A stretch of DNA of 64,000 nucleotides from Poecilobothrus nobilitatus (GCA_947095535.1 OX352774.1:179240200-179304199); one strand, 5' to 3'. Positions 13,040 through 25,880 are shown, counted from the first letter of the stretch. Translations and numbers: made by a program. The notes: generated by a model not told the origin, from the letters alone.

Positions 13040-16000
13040 CAGGTTCTGAAATGATTTTCTGGGGATGAAACTGAACAATTTTATGATGCGCTTTTCTCAT
13101 GATACAAATCCTATCCTCATGCAAAAATGTTTAAATTATTCTTTATTTTGATATCAAATGATTTTGTTTTATTATTATTATGTTCCTTTAATTTCAAATT
13201 TGATTGTTTTGGATTGTTTGGATTGTTTTTCCTTACAAACATTTTATAAAGTTATACTTTAGTTTGATTGGAAAATCAAATTATATTTAACACATATTCA
13301 GTGGAAAATGAGTTAAACTTAATTTAAGTTAAATGTCTTTTCTGTATTTATTTTCAAAACTTTCTATACCTTCTATAATTTCCTTTTTATCGGTATGTCA
13401 CAGGAATAAAATTATGAGTAGTAAATGTTTTAGAAATATAAAAAGCGTTTTATTTCAATTTCAAACAAAAGTCACATAGATTTTTTTTTTTCAGATTCAG
13501 TTTTTTGGGGAATTGAAGTAATCCAACTACTAACGATATTTAGTTATTTTAAAGATCCATTATTAACATTTATACTCGAAATGTTCGCTTATGCACTAAT
13601 TTTTTAACAAGATTCATATAAAAGATATATATATATCAAATTGCCAAAAGCTTTTAATAGCGGAAAAACCAGATGGAAATTTCAAAATCATATTTTTAAA
13701 CAATAATCAAAAATTTTTGTTTTGAAGTTAATAATTTTTTAAAATTTTATTTGAATCCTTTTGCTGAAAGTGTACGATAATCTTAAAAATTTTTATTCAA
13801 GGATCTGTTTTTTTTTTTTGTACACATTTTATTTTATATTTAGCTTTTGTAAAGAAGTTTTTGTGAATTTGTTTAATATTTTTTGAAAAAAAAAAAAAAA
13901 AAAAACTCCCACCCTAAAGGAATTATGATAATAGTAAAAGTTTTAAAATTTACTGCTCTTTTCAATTGGGTATTTTCTTTTTTTTTTTTTTATTTATCAC
14001 CCATTTCTTTCTATATATGTACGAAAAAGATATTAAAAAAATAAACAGAATATTATTTGAATTATAAATAAAATAATAAATGACATTATTAAATAAAAAT
14101 ATGCTTTTAATATTAAAAAAAAAAAAAATAAAAAAAAAAGAAAGAAAAAAAAGGATAAAATTATTATATACCTGTTTTGTAGGATTTTGTTTTTCCCTGT
14201 TATGTTAATACAAAAAAATAGCAGATTTTTTAAGTTAAATAAAAAACATATACAAATAGGATATACCAAAATGGATATTATAAAAATAAACAAATAGGGA
14301 TATGAAATACAATTTTTCATAAATTTACTAATAAAAAGAAAATTGTTATAATATAAAATAAAAAAAAAAAAAAAAACATATTAAGCAAAAATTTATAAAA
14401 TATTTTAAGTTCAATGTTCTGAGATTACGTAAGATGTGACAATATTGAAAGGCGTAAATTTGTGTCATATACAATAAAGATCATTAGTATATGAAAATGT
14501 ATTATTGACTTTAAAGAAAGAAACAAAAATACTTAAAATGATAAAATTGTATATGTTTTATGATACTTTCATGTTTGAATTATTTAAAAAGTATCAGAAA
14601 ATCATCTAATAAAATTGAAACATATAAGCCAATACTTTCTGTGGTTTATAAAATTACGTAAAGTAACACAGAAATAAAATTACAATTTCTATTCATTTCG
14701 AATTTTTAAATGAAAAACATGACATGTAAGTTTTTTGTTTTCCATTCCCATCTATAAATTTAACGTATTTAGCTTTAAAAATTTTTTACTAATAGTACCT
14801 TTTCTTCCAATTCTTCTTCTTAAATTTCGTTTTAAACATTTCAAAATGACCTGATTCGTGTAAATTGTTCTAAACAGTGAAAATCACTTAAATTTCAATT
14901 ATATTTTCAATTAATTACATAATATTTTGTTTTCCAAAAAATTTCTAGATCATAGATAACATAGTAAAATTCCATTAGATATTTAATTCCAAAAACCAAT
15001 ATTTTTCCAATCATAAATAATTCAATTTGATCAAAATATTTTGGTAATACTTTTTAATTCAAGCAAATAGTTTCAGATTCTTTAAATAAAATATCATAAA
15101 AATATTAGAAATATTTATCATTCATTTTCGTTTTTTAAAAGCCTCTTGAACTTCTCTGGCTCTAAAACGATTTTGAAAAAAAGTAAAATTGAAAAAAAAA
15201 AAAAAACACAAATAAAGGCAACATTTTTTTTTTCTGTTTTGAACACCAGTAACAAAGAATAAAAACTCAAAACAAAAATGAAATACTATCCGTACGTGAT
15301 CTTATTATAACTTTCGAAAAAAAAATAGAAAAAAAAAAAAGAAGAAAATGTGTAAAAATTTTCAATTCTTAGAATATAACAATGACAACAAAAATCGTAC
15401 AAAATTGAAACAAAATACAAAAATACTTTTTTATATAGGACAAAGAACCGGAACAACGAAAATCAAAAACAGAAAAACAAAAATTACAAGCAAAAAAAAA
15501 AAAAATAATTTTTTTCTTTTCAAAATGCGCAAACATCACGAACACAGGATATTCTTTTTATTTATTCTTAAAAAATAGGAAGTCTCTTTTATATTTATTT
15601 TTTATATTTGAAAAAAAAAGACGACTTTGGCTTTACTATTTTTTCACCATAAGTGTTTTATTGTATTTTTGTTTTTTTTTTTTTTTACCTTTAACTTTAT
15701 GTCCTTTCTAATATTAATTATAGTCACATATTATAATAATGATATTCTTTAATATTATGGCCTATCTATTTGCTTGTTTTTAATTTTTTTTGTTTTTTTT
15801 TTGTTTTGTTCCAATTGATTCACCCTTTTCTATCCGTAAAAGTGTCTATGTATATTGTGTGCGTACAAGATCGACTTCGTAACTACAAAAAAGAACGAAC
15901 TGTTGGAATTTGGAAAAGAAATTCTTTAGGAAATAGATATGATGGAAAACAACTAATATACAAAAAAAAAGTTCATGAAAAAATTAAAAAAAAAAAAAAT

Positions 16001-16690
16001 CAGAAAATAAAAAAAACAGAAAGAAAGAAGAAAAAACCTCACCCTAAAAAAAAGGACACTCTAAACTGTTGCTTTTTTTGAATGCGTGATAATGATAAAT
16101 GATTACAAAATTATTTTAAAGAAATCTTATGTTTATTTTGCACAAAATTTTCCACAAGTTTTTCACATTTGTTATGAATTTTATCGTATTAAAAACTGTT
16201 TTGTCATTTGTTGTAAATTTCATTCTAATGACAACTGAAAAACAACAACTTAAGTATAGAAACTTACGTAAATGATGGTAAAAAAAAAAGTGGAAAGAAA
16301 TAGAGAAAGAAATATATAGAATATGAAAACTTATATAAAAATTTACCTTTTTTTTTTTTTAATAAAATAAAATATTTTAAGTTATTAATTAAGAAAAATT
16401 TTTTGAAGTTTTTTTTTCAACTTATTTTATATAAAACGCATTAAATCTGAAATTTATTAGATGAAACGATTTAATAGGTTTTATAAAATTAAATGTTTGG
16501 AATTTTCTTAATTAATTAAAAATATATTTTTTTTTTTGTCGTAATAATAAAGGGAAGGATTGTAAGAAAACTGTAAAATAACGGAAAATAGTTTTAGAAT
16601 AAAATTAAACAGTCGATTAAAAAATGACTTATAAATGTAAAGTTAACGAAAAAAATTATCTATAAAAAATATTTTAAAATAGTCATGTTA
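13040..16690. other. AT-rich stretch without a gene
   Basis: No protein resemblance was found. ORFs at 14033-14320 (minus), 15348-15578 and 15770-16081 (plus) encode lysine- or phenylalanine-rich low-complexity strings across homopolymer tracts such as 13887-13906, 14117-14129 and 15992-16000. I see no tRNA, no inverted repeat of note and no dispersed element. Confidence 0.65.
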
Positions 16691-16723
16691 ATTAAATATT
16701 GACATAGAATGGTCACATTTCTC

Positions 16724-17140
16724 TTATATATAAGTAGGTTTATGCAATACTTCGTAAGTTTTGAAAGTTTTCATATTTTTTATTAACGAAACCACTAAAA
16801 AGAAGGTTATAGTGTCCTTAATTATTATGCCTATATTTTTATGTATTGCAATATGATCTATTTTGGCATGAGTACAAGTGATACTTTCAAAATTGAATGT
16901 TATTTTCAATTTTAATTGCTTTATTACAAACTGTAAATTTAACAAAAATGTATCATCGACTATACCTCCTCTAATTTGTTGTGCTATAGAAATATTGCGT
17001 TCACCAATAAGAGGAATCAAGAGGATCTCATCTTATCAGATCTCCAAGAAGTATAAATTTAATTGTTCCACGTCATTACATGCCCGAAAGCTTAGGCATT
17101 TATCAATTTTTGTCGTGGTTCGAGTTCTATGATGTATTTC
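16724..17140 (-). pseudogene. Possible retroviral-envelope-like fragment (Ty3/BEL env type)
   Basis: A 98-codon minus-strand frame (16724-17020) has the general pattern of the middle and C-terminal ectodomain of insect retroelement envelope (baculovirus-F-like) proteins. It starts with a stretch of the type LxNLQFxIKQ, then a motif resembling the AHAKxxHxxI segment, then a hydrophobic strand followed by a TYEVLHKP-like segment. Upstream the frame is interrupted by two adjacent stops near 17035, so it is broken. No transmembrane anchor, pol or LTR is visible beside it. The resemblance is judged by eye and is weak. It could equally be an unrelated ORF, and the plus-strand frame over the same region is an alternative but shows no family features. 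Confidence 0.3.
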
Positions 17141-17275
17141 GTTATCAAGAACCATTAAACCATTAACCAAAAATCTAAGTTAAAAATATTATTATAGGCA
17201 ATTTAAGTTGGTTATTTAAAAAATATATTTTAAGTAATAATTTAATAAAACTTATAGATGTATATTTTGACTCCC

Positions 17276-17856
17276 GGAAATAACCTATGCAAGAAATAAT
17301 TCCCCAAAAAAAATGAAATAACACCGCAACATTTTGTATGGAAAATAAAGCTGAAAAAAATGAAATTACAAAATATTGGGGTGTTAAGTTTTTTTTTTTT
17401 TTTTCCCGGTCTTATTTTATTTTCTTTTTCATATGAAATAATCTCCCCACCAAACAAATATATATATTTTGGAAATTATTTCAATATTTTGGGAGATTAT
17501 TTAATATTTATCATTAAGAAAGCCTTATTTAGAATCCCCCTTATACATATATTATATAAATATTCTGAGAAAAGGGAATACCCTAATTTTTAATCCAACT
17601 CTAAAATCCCTCCTATTTTTTCCGGATTTTGTTGTTCATGCAAATATGTAGTGATCTCTTATATAATATATGTTATTTTAGTTTTATTAGTAGATAATAT
17701 CTTAAAAGAATTTGGGTGATTTTTTCATTTCAATCTGGGAGGTTATTTCACTTTACTGCGTCATAATATTTTATTTTAAATTTGGAGTGTTATTTTATAA
17801 TGAAATAATCCCCAATATTTTTGGGTGTTATATAACTTTTTTTGAGGGATAATTTT
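17276..17856. repeat. Cluster of GAAATAATYCCC-type motifs in both orientations
   Basis: About a dozen copies of a short motif, or its reverse complement, lie within 580 bp. Plus orientation: GGAAATAACC (17276), GAAATAATTCCCC (17293), GAAATAACACC (17315), GAAATAATCTCCCC (17435), GAAATAATCCCC (17802). Reverse orientation: GGGGTGTTA (17378), GGAAATTATTTC (17471, self-complementary), GGGAGATTATTT (17491), GGGAGGTTATTTC (17737), GGAGTGTTATTTT (17784), GGGTGTTAT (17823), GAGGGATAATTT (17845). Spacing is irregular, so this is not a simple tandem satellite. It may be the subterminal repeat region of a DNA transposon or a clustered protein-binding site. No flanking transposase was seen. Confidence 0.55.
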
Positions 17857-17889
17857 TCGCGGCAAGTATTTTCGTCAGCCGTGTATTGT

Positions 17890-18434
17890 GCTTTTATAAT
17901 TTTCTAAATTTAAAATTAATTTACATTAATATTTTTTTAGTAACTATAAATGAATTTCAAATTTAAAATAAATAAACGTTTTTTTGTAAATATTATTGTT
18001 ATTAATAATAATTTAGTGTTAAATTCATAAGAATTTAATTTATTTATGAATATTAAAATAAATTTTAAGATTTTTTAAAATGTTGTTTATTTTATAATTG
18101 AAAATTTCAATATGATTAAATATTTTTTTATTTTTAGAAATTTATAAAAAAAGATATAAATTGAATAAATTTATTTTTTTACGAATGTTAATTTAAATTT
18201 TGTTTTTTTTGGAAATTTTTTTCTTATAATATTTATATACTTATAATAAATTAACTAATATTGTTTTTTTACCATATTTATTTTTATAATTTTTATATTT
18301 GAATTTTTAATAATAATTTTTCCGACAGGAAAGTGAAAAGCGAAAAATCAATGAAGAATATATTTTCGTGGAACAATTTTATTTATAATTGTTATTACGA
18401 TGTAAAAAACTAACGATCCATAAAATTATAAATT
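17890..18434. other. AT-rich stretch without a gene
   Basis: Very AT-rich sequence between the motif cluster and the Jockey-like RT. I recognise no feature here. It runs directly into the first codons that resemble LINE protein at about 18435. Confidence 0.6.
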
Positions 18435-19610
18435 TGTTTGGTCCAAAGATAAAAATAAATATTTTAATATAGTTACGCTTGCAGCATTGTGTATCTTAAA
18501 CATAAAAATAAATGCGTGTATGAAACTAGGATACTTCCTTGTAAGTTCGAAATTAGTTAAGGTAGTTGCTATACCCAAGCCCCAAAAACCTTCTGATTGT
18601 CTTAACAGTTACAGACCAATTAGTTTCTTGATAAATTTGTCAAAACTATTTGAAAAGGTTACCAAAAAGAAAATTGTGAATTGTTTAAAAATCATAATAA
18701 GGTATTATCGAATGAGCACTACAGATTTAGAGCAGGTCATAGCACTAGACATCCACTTTTGCGACTTAAAAATACCGTTAAATTAAACATTGCAAGCGGA
18801 CAGTTTGTGGGAATGGTAATAGTCGACATTAATTCTGCTTGTTTCAGTCTGGCATAATGGTCTTGTTTATAAACTAATAAATATCAAACTGCCACTTTGT
18901 TTAATCTAAACTTTGCAAACCTTTTTAGGAAATAGACGTTTTCATATTGGTTCCGACTACTCAGAGACGATCAAAATTCCAGCTGGAGTACCACAAAGCT
19001 CTGTATTAGGAGCCATTCTGTATAATATATATGTATATGATATTCCCCGTTCTGAAAGCACAGATATTTCTATATTTGCAGATGATACATGTATTTACAC
19101 AAATGGTGTTTTCAGTGAAATAATTGAATATCAATTCCAATCCTCGCTTGGAAATTTATCTAAATTCTTCTTCTAAATGGAAAATTTCAATTAATAACGA
19201 AAAAACCAAAGCCATTTATTTTACTCGTAAGAGGAAAAGTTTCTATAAACCAAAAAATAAATTAGCTTTGAATTCTCAAAAAATTAACTGGCTTACTGAA
19301 GTTAAATATTTGGATGTCATTTTGGACAACAAATTAACATTTAAAAATCATATTTTTGAAAATATAAATCAGTTTGAAGTGACTGTGCAAACATGCATAT
19401 TCATAACCTGGAAGTCTCCCAAAATACGGTGCTAAAAATTATATTAAATTTACCTTTTTACTACTCTACAAAAAAAAATACCCGAAAAAACTAAAATATT
19501 AACTGTTAAAGAAAATCTTTTTAAAATTGTAGAAAAATTCACTGAAACGCTTTTAAATTCTGATAATGTTTTAATCAAAAACTTATATAGGCCGTAAACC
19601 AATTAAGAGT
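18435..19610 (+). pseudogene. Decayed Jockey-type LINE reverse transcriptase
   Basis: Reading across three frames, RT domains appear in order. A GPxxI-like start is near 18440. A block VVAIPKPQKPSDCLNSYRPI follows at 18560-18620, matching the RT finger motif (AIPKPGK...YRPIS). AGVPQSSVLGAILYNIY lies at about 18971-19030, and the catalytic FADD at 19075-19086. The thumb-type segments WKISINNEKTKAIYFTRK and VKYLDVILDNKLTFKNHI sit at 19180-19350, and the C-terminal end is near 19600 (NLYR). Full-length ORF2 proteins of this group also have an endonuclease; it is missing, so the copy is 5'-truncated at about 18435. At least three frameshifts or stops (near 18785, 19170 and 19435) break the frame. 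The two catalytic aspartates survive. The Helentron-like element begins about 50 bp after it. Confidence 0.85.
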
Positions 19611-19656
19611 CTTAAGTAAATAGGTTAGATATTTAGATTTAGTTAATTTAAAAAAA

Positions 19657-20706
19657 AAAACAAGTAAATGTAACAGTAAGTCGACGCAACCGACTTATTT
19701 ATATCCTACACCTAAAAAATTCAAATTAAATTAAAAATCCATAAGTTATTTTAGTTAGGTATTTAATATAAACTAAAAAAAATAAATGCTTTTACAACCT
19801 TTGTACAAAATTTCAGGTTTCTATCTTTATTAAATTCGAAGATATGCTTGTAAGGTCTTGGGTAGTGTGTGAAGGCACCCGGACTACCACCCTAATTCAT
19901 CTCAAATTTTAGAGACATCAGAACAGGGTAGAATACTCTTATATCAAATTTGCAGTTTCTATCTTTATTAATTTCGAAGATATGCTTGTTCGGTTTTGGG
20001 AGTTGTATGGGAGGTACCCGAACGATCACTCCAATTCATCTCAAATTTTAGGCAAATCAGGGATTTAGGAAACAGCACCCTCGTATCAAATTTGAAGTTC
20101 CTATCTTTATTAATTTCGAAGATATACTTGTTCGGTTTTGGAAGTTGTATGGGAGGTACCCGAACAGCTCCTCCAATTCATCTCAAATTTTGGACAAATA
20201 AGTGATTCAGGAAACAACACCCTAGTACTAAATTTGAAGTTTTTATCTTTATTAATTTCGAAGATATTCTTGTTCGGTTTTGAAAGTTGTATGGGAGCTA
20301 CCCGAAAAACCACTTCAATTCATATCAAATTTTAGGGATATCAGGGATTCAGGAAAACACAGCCTCGTACAAAATTTTAAGTTTCTATCTTTATTAATTT
20401 CGAAGATATGCGTATTCTGTTTTGGGAGTTGTATGGGAGGTACCCGAACGCATGGTCCGATTTCGCCCATTTACAATCCCCGCCATACCTTAGTCATTGT
20501 TAACCTACAGTATAAATTTCATCAAGATAGCATCATTATTTTTTGAGTTATCGTGCGTTCGGACGGACGGACATCGCTAAATCGACTCAGGCGGTGATCC
20601 TGATTCAGAATATATATACATGTCTATACCTAACTGGCTTCCTTTTGGTGGTTACAAACACCATACCAAAGTTAATATACCCTATACTTAATGTGTAGGG
20701 TATAAA
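19657..20706 (+). mobile_element. Helentron-associated (INE-1/mini-me-like) element, copy 1
   Basis: The 5' end has AAACAAGTAAATGTAACAGT, then a small hairpin AAGTCG...CGACTT (19678-19696), then TATATCCTACACCT. The 3' end has GTGTAGGGTAT (20693-20703), which is inverted relative to TATACCCTACACC, so there are subterminal inverted repeats plus a 3' hairpin (20677-20703). Near the 3' side lie a GGAC microsatellite (20552-20568) and a segment that reads CGACTCAGGCGG...CCTGATTCAGAATATATATA. Its complement strongly recalls the core of Drosophila INE-1 (TATATATTCTTGATCAGGATC...GAGTCGAT...CATGTCCGTC). No transposase is present, so it is non-autonomous. The copy at 50113-51212 matches over its whole length in the opposite orientation. 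Confidence 0.75.
19805..20455 (+). repeat. Five internal tandem repeats of about 140 bp in the Helentron
   Basis: The phrase TCTATCTTTATTAATTTCGA, followed by AGATATGCTTGTTCGGTTTT, GGAGTTGTATGGGAGGTACC and CCAATTCATCTCAAATTTTA, recurs five times with a period of about 135-145 bp (units starting near 19818, 19953, 20097, 20240 and 20381). Units are diverged, the outermost most. ORFs called over this block (65-88 codons) are repetitive translations of the units and not real proteins. Satellite-like arrays inside this element class are known in Drosophila (for example DINE-TR1). Confidence 0.85.
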
Positions 20707-23700
20707 AAAATAAGGTTTTGTTCTCGTTTTCCTTATAAACTGTAAATAGTTTAAATAAAAAACTTGTTGTTAAGTTGTTGTTGTTAAGCATAAGGAAAGA
20801 AATATGTATATAATATGTTAAATAAGTAAATATTATTTTTTTATGAAGCACATGCACATCTCACACCTATTATGTGTTACCTACAATTAAGCATTTGATT
20901 CTGTAAATTGATTATCTTAAATGCTTAAAAAATCATCAGAAACCCTTCTGTCAATGGCAAAAAAAAAATTATTTTCGTCAATAAAGAGAAATTGTATCTG
21001 CGTTTTGTTTGAAAATTTTTTAAAACTAAAACAAAAAAAAAAATTTTGTTTTTTAGTTACGAATATTATTTTTTTTTTTTATAAATTTTTATTAATTTTT
21101 TATAATTTTCCCCTTCAAATTTTGTGCGGTTTTTATTGTTGTTTTTTATTTTATAAAAATAAACTGGATCTTTACATGAAAAAAATTGTTTTTTCTTTGT
21201 ATATTGTCTTTTCTTACAAAATTTATGACAAATGTGACAAAAATTTTTTTTACTGTCACTTATTACCGTCCGGGTATTGGGAAATTCTATGTTTTTTAAA
21301 TAAATCTCTTAAATAACGCATCCATGTGATTCCATTTTTCACATAGAAAATTACAACAATTCCATCAAATCAATCATTAAATAGAATATATGTTTACTGT
21401 AGAACAATATTGATTTTGGTTTCTTGAGATCATCAATAACTTCATCATATAACAGAAAATAATAATAAATCATTTTTATTTTTGGCATATAAGTATGGAA
21501 CCAATTAAACATTTTGTCGAAAACAACATTTTGGTAATAATATTCTAGTGTTACGATGTGATTTTATATTTCATTTCTATATCTTTACAAAAGCTAATCC
21601 TCTGCATTTGCAGTTTATGTCAGTTTCTAAACATATAAGAAAATTCCCTACAAGAAATTGTTCTATCATTTAAAAACACAAATTTGTTGTAAGTTGAAAC
21701 AGTATTCATTCACATTACTTGACATCTTTTTATTGTCCTTATCCTTTCTGATATTTAGAATAATTTTGTAAGGATAACAATTTAAAGAATCCTAGGTCTA
21801 CTACACTTTTATCGAATATTTATCGGGTTTTGTGTACTGTATGTACTGCATCTGCCGCATATGTATATCAAATCTTTTTGAACGGCTGGTTAAAGGGAAA
21901 ATATTTAATTCAAATTTTTGGTCAGATCTTTCCATTGACTAAAGGGTTAAAAAGATTTATAAAATACAAAACGATAAAAACTAAAAATGCTGAAAATTAA
22001 TTAGGCAATTTATTATTCATGAAACTCAAAAAAAAATCTAGTGTCTCAAAATCTCGCGTATTAAAATTTCGTGAGTTCATTAATTAAAGGTTACATGAAA
22101 CAAAGCTGAAATGAAGTTCTTTGAAATCAAGCCAAAATTATAAACTTCTTTGTTAGAAATGGAAATTGAGCCAAAATTAACCAAAAATAAAGTCAAAAAT
22201 ATTTTTAACAGGTGTACTTTGTCAGACCAAATTTTTATTCTAATTTTTCTCTTTTATTGACTAAAATCTTTTCCAATTGTTTATTTATACATATATATTA
22301 CAACAACAAGATATTTAAAATAGTGGTGGATGCCGACTTTAAACCCACTCTCAAAACAAACTCTATTAAATTTTGATTTTGTAACCAAATATAAAAATAT
22401 CTCTGCAAATTATTTCAGTTTTTACATATTTTTTCATGTCAAATTTTTTAAATCGTGTAAACGCGATATTTTAATTCGCGAAATTTCAATATGCTTCCGA
22501 AAAATCAGCTATTCAAAATATATATCTGTAGATTTCTTAAATTAATTTCATACCTTATTCTAACTTGATTTCCTTTATTTTCTCTTTTAGTATCTGATTT
22601 CAAATAAAGTTTATATATTGCATATATTTTAATTTTTATTCCGAAAAAAAAAAAAAAAAACAAAAAAAACAAAACAAACAAAACAAACAAAAATTATATA
22701 TTTTTTTTTTCCATTTTTACCTTGAGCCTTTGTTTATTTTTTATACACAGCAGGATAAATAAAATTTTGCACATTTTGAATAGAAAATAAATAAGAAGAG
22801 AAGCACGAGTAGAAAATATTCCCAATAGAAATTAACATTGCAAAATTAATAGATTAGATTGCGCCACAAATAAAATAAAAAAAAAAAATTTTTTTTTTTT
22901 CTTTTCAGTTCTTTATTATTGTTATTATTATTTTACCTTATATATATAAGAGTTCATTATTTAATTTTTCAGTATATATATAGCGTTAACTTCAAGTACC
23001 ACATATGTGAAATATGGTATTCCCCTGAGGGAATAAATACGTTCCTATTTTTATAATAATTATCTTAAAATCTTTTAAAAAAAAGAAAAAAAAAAAAAAT
23101 CGCATTTATTTTTTTGCATATTTCAAGGTTTAAAAAATTATTTGGAGAAATTAAGGTTATTATTAAATATATAATTTACCCTTATACTACTGTGAAATTA
23201 ATAGTATTAGAACAAAAATATTGTATATATATAGTATATAATATGCTATAATTATACAAAAAATATTATATTATTTTTTATTTACTTGCAATAATTGAGA
23301 AAAAATAACACGAAATAAATCCATTACAAGGGCATTTTATTCAACATACTTAATATGATATAAAAAAAATATTTCAGGGTTTTTAAATTTGTGTAAATCA
23401 AAAAAAAAAAATTCTTTTTTCTTTGTGTAATTATAAATTTTGTAACCTACATATAAAATAATCGTATATTATCATCATTAAGATACAAATTCATTTAAAA
23501 TTGTTATTTATTAACTAAAAATTATCCTTTTCATATACTAGTTAAAGTTATAAAAAAAAAAAAACAACCAATGTAATTTAGGTATCGTAAATATTTTAAT
23601 AGTGGGTAGTTGTGGGTATTGCATACAATAAAGGCGAGAAATATTTAGATTTTCATTGGTCGATTCAATATTTAAAATATAACATCTATACTGAAATTAA

Positions 23701-25278
23701 ATACAAACTAAAAATATTTACACGACCTACTCAAATTAATTACAAAAAAACATAAAATTTTTATAAATGAATAAATAAATTGTGTAGGATGAAATTGAAT
23801 ATCCTGCTACACAAGTAGTAATGGGTTAAAAAAATCTACTTACAAAAAGTTAAAATCAATTTTATTTTCTTCATTTGTTTATTTCTGTTGAACTAAAAAT
23901 AACTTTTATTATTTTATTGGGTATTGTTTTTTTTTTTTTTAAATCATCATCATCATCATCATCATCATCAACAACAGAGATGAAAAACAAAAAATAAAAC
24001 TTTTTTTTCTCTTTTGATTTCCCATTCTTTTTCACGTATACTTGTATATGTTAAAATAATTATACAAAATGATATGATGACTATTAAAATTAAATCAACT
24101 ATTATGACCTTTGATTTTTTTTTTTTTTTTTTTTTGCCTACATAAAAATGAAAATCCGTTTTTCTTTTTTTTTATTTTATTTAACGTTTTAATTTTTTAT
24201 TTATACAATTTAAAGTTTTTTTTTTTTTTTTTGTATTGCATTGAAATAATTGACATATACAAACACATATACGATACATATACAAGAAGAATAGAATGAA
24301 ATTACAATCAAGGACATAAATTACACTTGATAGAAAAATGAAAAAAAAAAATTTAACGAAAGAAATATTATTATTATTTTTTTTTTGCAATTTTCATTTT
24401 GTGAATTTTAAAAATTCAGAACGAAAAAAAAAACCAAAAAAAATCTTTTCTTTTCAATGATCCTTGAAAAATGAGTGACGTTTTAATTTTACTTTTGATT
24501 TTATTTAGCTTTAATTACTAATTGCAAGTTTTAGTAAAATAAAAATATAAAATTGTTTTTTAATTGGAAAAACTAATTTTAGTGAAAATAAAAAGAAATA
24601 TATCGGTTTTATCAACACTAAAATCAAAATCACTTAAACTACTAGAAGTGTTTTTGATTTGGGGAAGAAAAATTGAAACACAAAAAAAAAAAAAAACAAT
24701 TGTATAAAATAAAATGCAAAAGATTAAGTTGATGAACAAAAAAAAAAAAAAAAAAGGAATATTCATTGGATTGTAATTGAAAATGAAATATGAATTTTAC
24801 CTTGTAACACTAAGTTATAAAATAAATAGACTGTATTGAAAAATTGTACACATTGTCGGTTCACAATTTAAATGAAATATAAGAGTTTTTATCATTTTTG
24901 AGTTAGATATGCCAACATACTAAAAGAGATATGACCTTTCGATTTTGACATTCAAATACCAGTATTGTTTTTTTTTATTATAAAAAAGATATTGATATTA
25001 TGAATTATGATACATTTTGTTAATTTTATAAAAGGAGATAATATTTATCTTACATATTTACATAATCATATAGAAATTATATTTATACAAGTTCTATTTC
25101 AAAATTAGAATATTTACATATACAATTAGAGTTTCTTCAGCAATGACGTAGTTTCACAAAAAAGGAATAGAGAATTAAATGTTACATGTGCTTCAACAAT
25201 ACTGATTTATACAAGAAACTTAAAACAAAATAAACAGAGAGAAACATTTTTATAATAAACAAATAACACAAATTGCTG
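20707..25278. other. AT-rich stretch without a gene
   Basis: No gene recognised. ORFs at 20921-21316, 22330-22545 and 24111-24390 are low-complexity translations of A/T tracts. The block 21340-22210 is less tract-rich but gave no family match in any frame. A (TCA)n microsatellite lies at 23944-23971. Confidence 0.6.
23944..23971 (+). repeat. (TCA)n trinucleotide microsatellite
   Basis: Nine consecutive TCA units, followed by an ACAACA tail. No open frame crosses it, so it is not a polypeptide repeat. Confidence 0.9.
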
Positions 25279-25425
25279 CAGGGTTTTGGAGTATGGCTTC
25301 GAACTACAAACACGTCGTTTCATTCCCCCTTACGACAGTTACAGCCATGCCCGAAAAGGAATGACTGTGTAATTTCTTTGTCACATTTATGTGGCAGTGG
25401 TATAAACTACGAAAAAAAAAAAAGA
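25279..25425 (+). mobile_element. SINE family S2, head-truncated copy
   Basis: It starts just before the box B region (GGCTTCGAACTACA, 25297), continues through CACGTCG, CCCCCTTACGACAGTTACAG, a CCCGAAAAGG segment (CCTGAACAGG in other copies) and ACATTTATGTGGCAG, and ends in poly(A) at about 25411-25422. Box A is missing. The body matches the complete S2 copy at 63663-63850. Confidence 0.8.
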
Positions 25426-25529
25426 AAAACTCAAAATTGAAGATATAACTTTTTTTTTTTTGTTATTTTCTATAATTTTCTAACTGTAAATTTCCTAACT
25501 GTAAATTTGTTTATACGTGCAGTTTTAAA

Positions 25530-25880
25530 ATAATTTTTAGATTAAGATTAGTTTCAAAATGTGGATCAGATCTATAAAGCATTTTATCATAAAATATGTG
25601 TATAGGATACAATGTGTAGAGATTACGGCACTACACGAGTAATTTGTCAATGTCTGACGCTTGAATCTCAAACGAGAGAAACCTTGGGATAGTGTTACTA
25701 CGAATATCCCTCCGAAGTGAGTGCTTTGGACCAGGGGGCAAATTGTCTGATTTTTTAAAAGTATTAACTGGCTCAATGGTAAATCAACCACTGTGAAAAA
25801 TAAGCATCTTATTGAGATGGGTCGCAGAGCCTAGATGTAGGGATAGTTCTCTATCTCTCCTTCCAAACAACAACAATAAA
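25530..25880. other. Unassigned GC-richer block, probably an old repeat
   Basis: This 350-bp block is clearly richer in G+C than its flanks and contains an 84-codon minus-strand frame (25537-25791) rich in C, S and T. I could not place the translation. On the minus strand the block begins with a GTTGTTGTTTGGAAGG-like sequence (25880-25860), a pattern often seen at repeat edges in insects. It follows the S2 SINE by about 100 bp. A SINE or LINE 3' piece is the likeliest explanation; a small gene fragment cannot be excluded. Confidence 0.3.

Noticed and set aside
20921..21316. A 131-codon ORF, possibly a host gene.
   Set aside because: F/K/L-rich low complexity with homopolymer-derived codons, no family resemblance and no supporting context.
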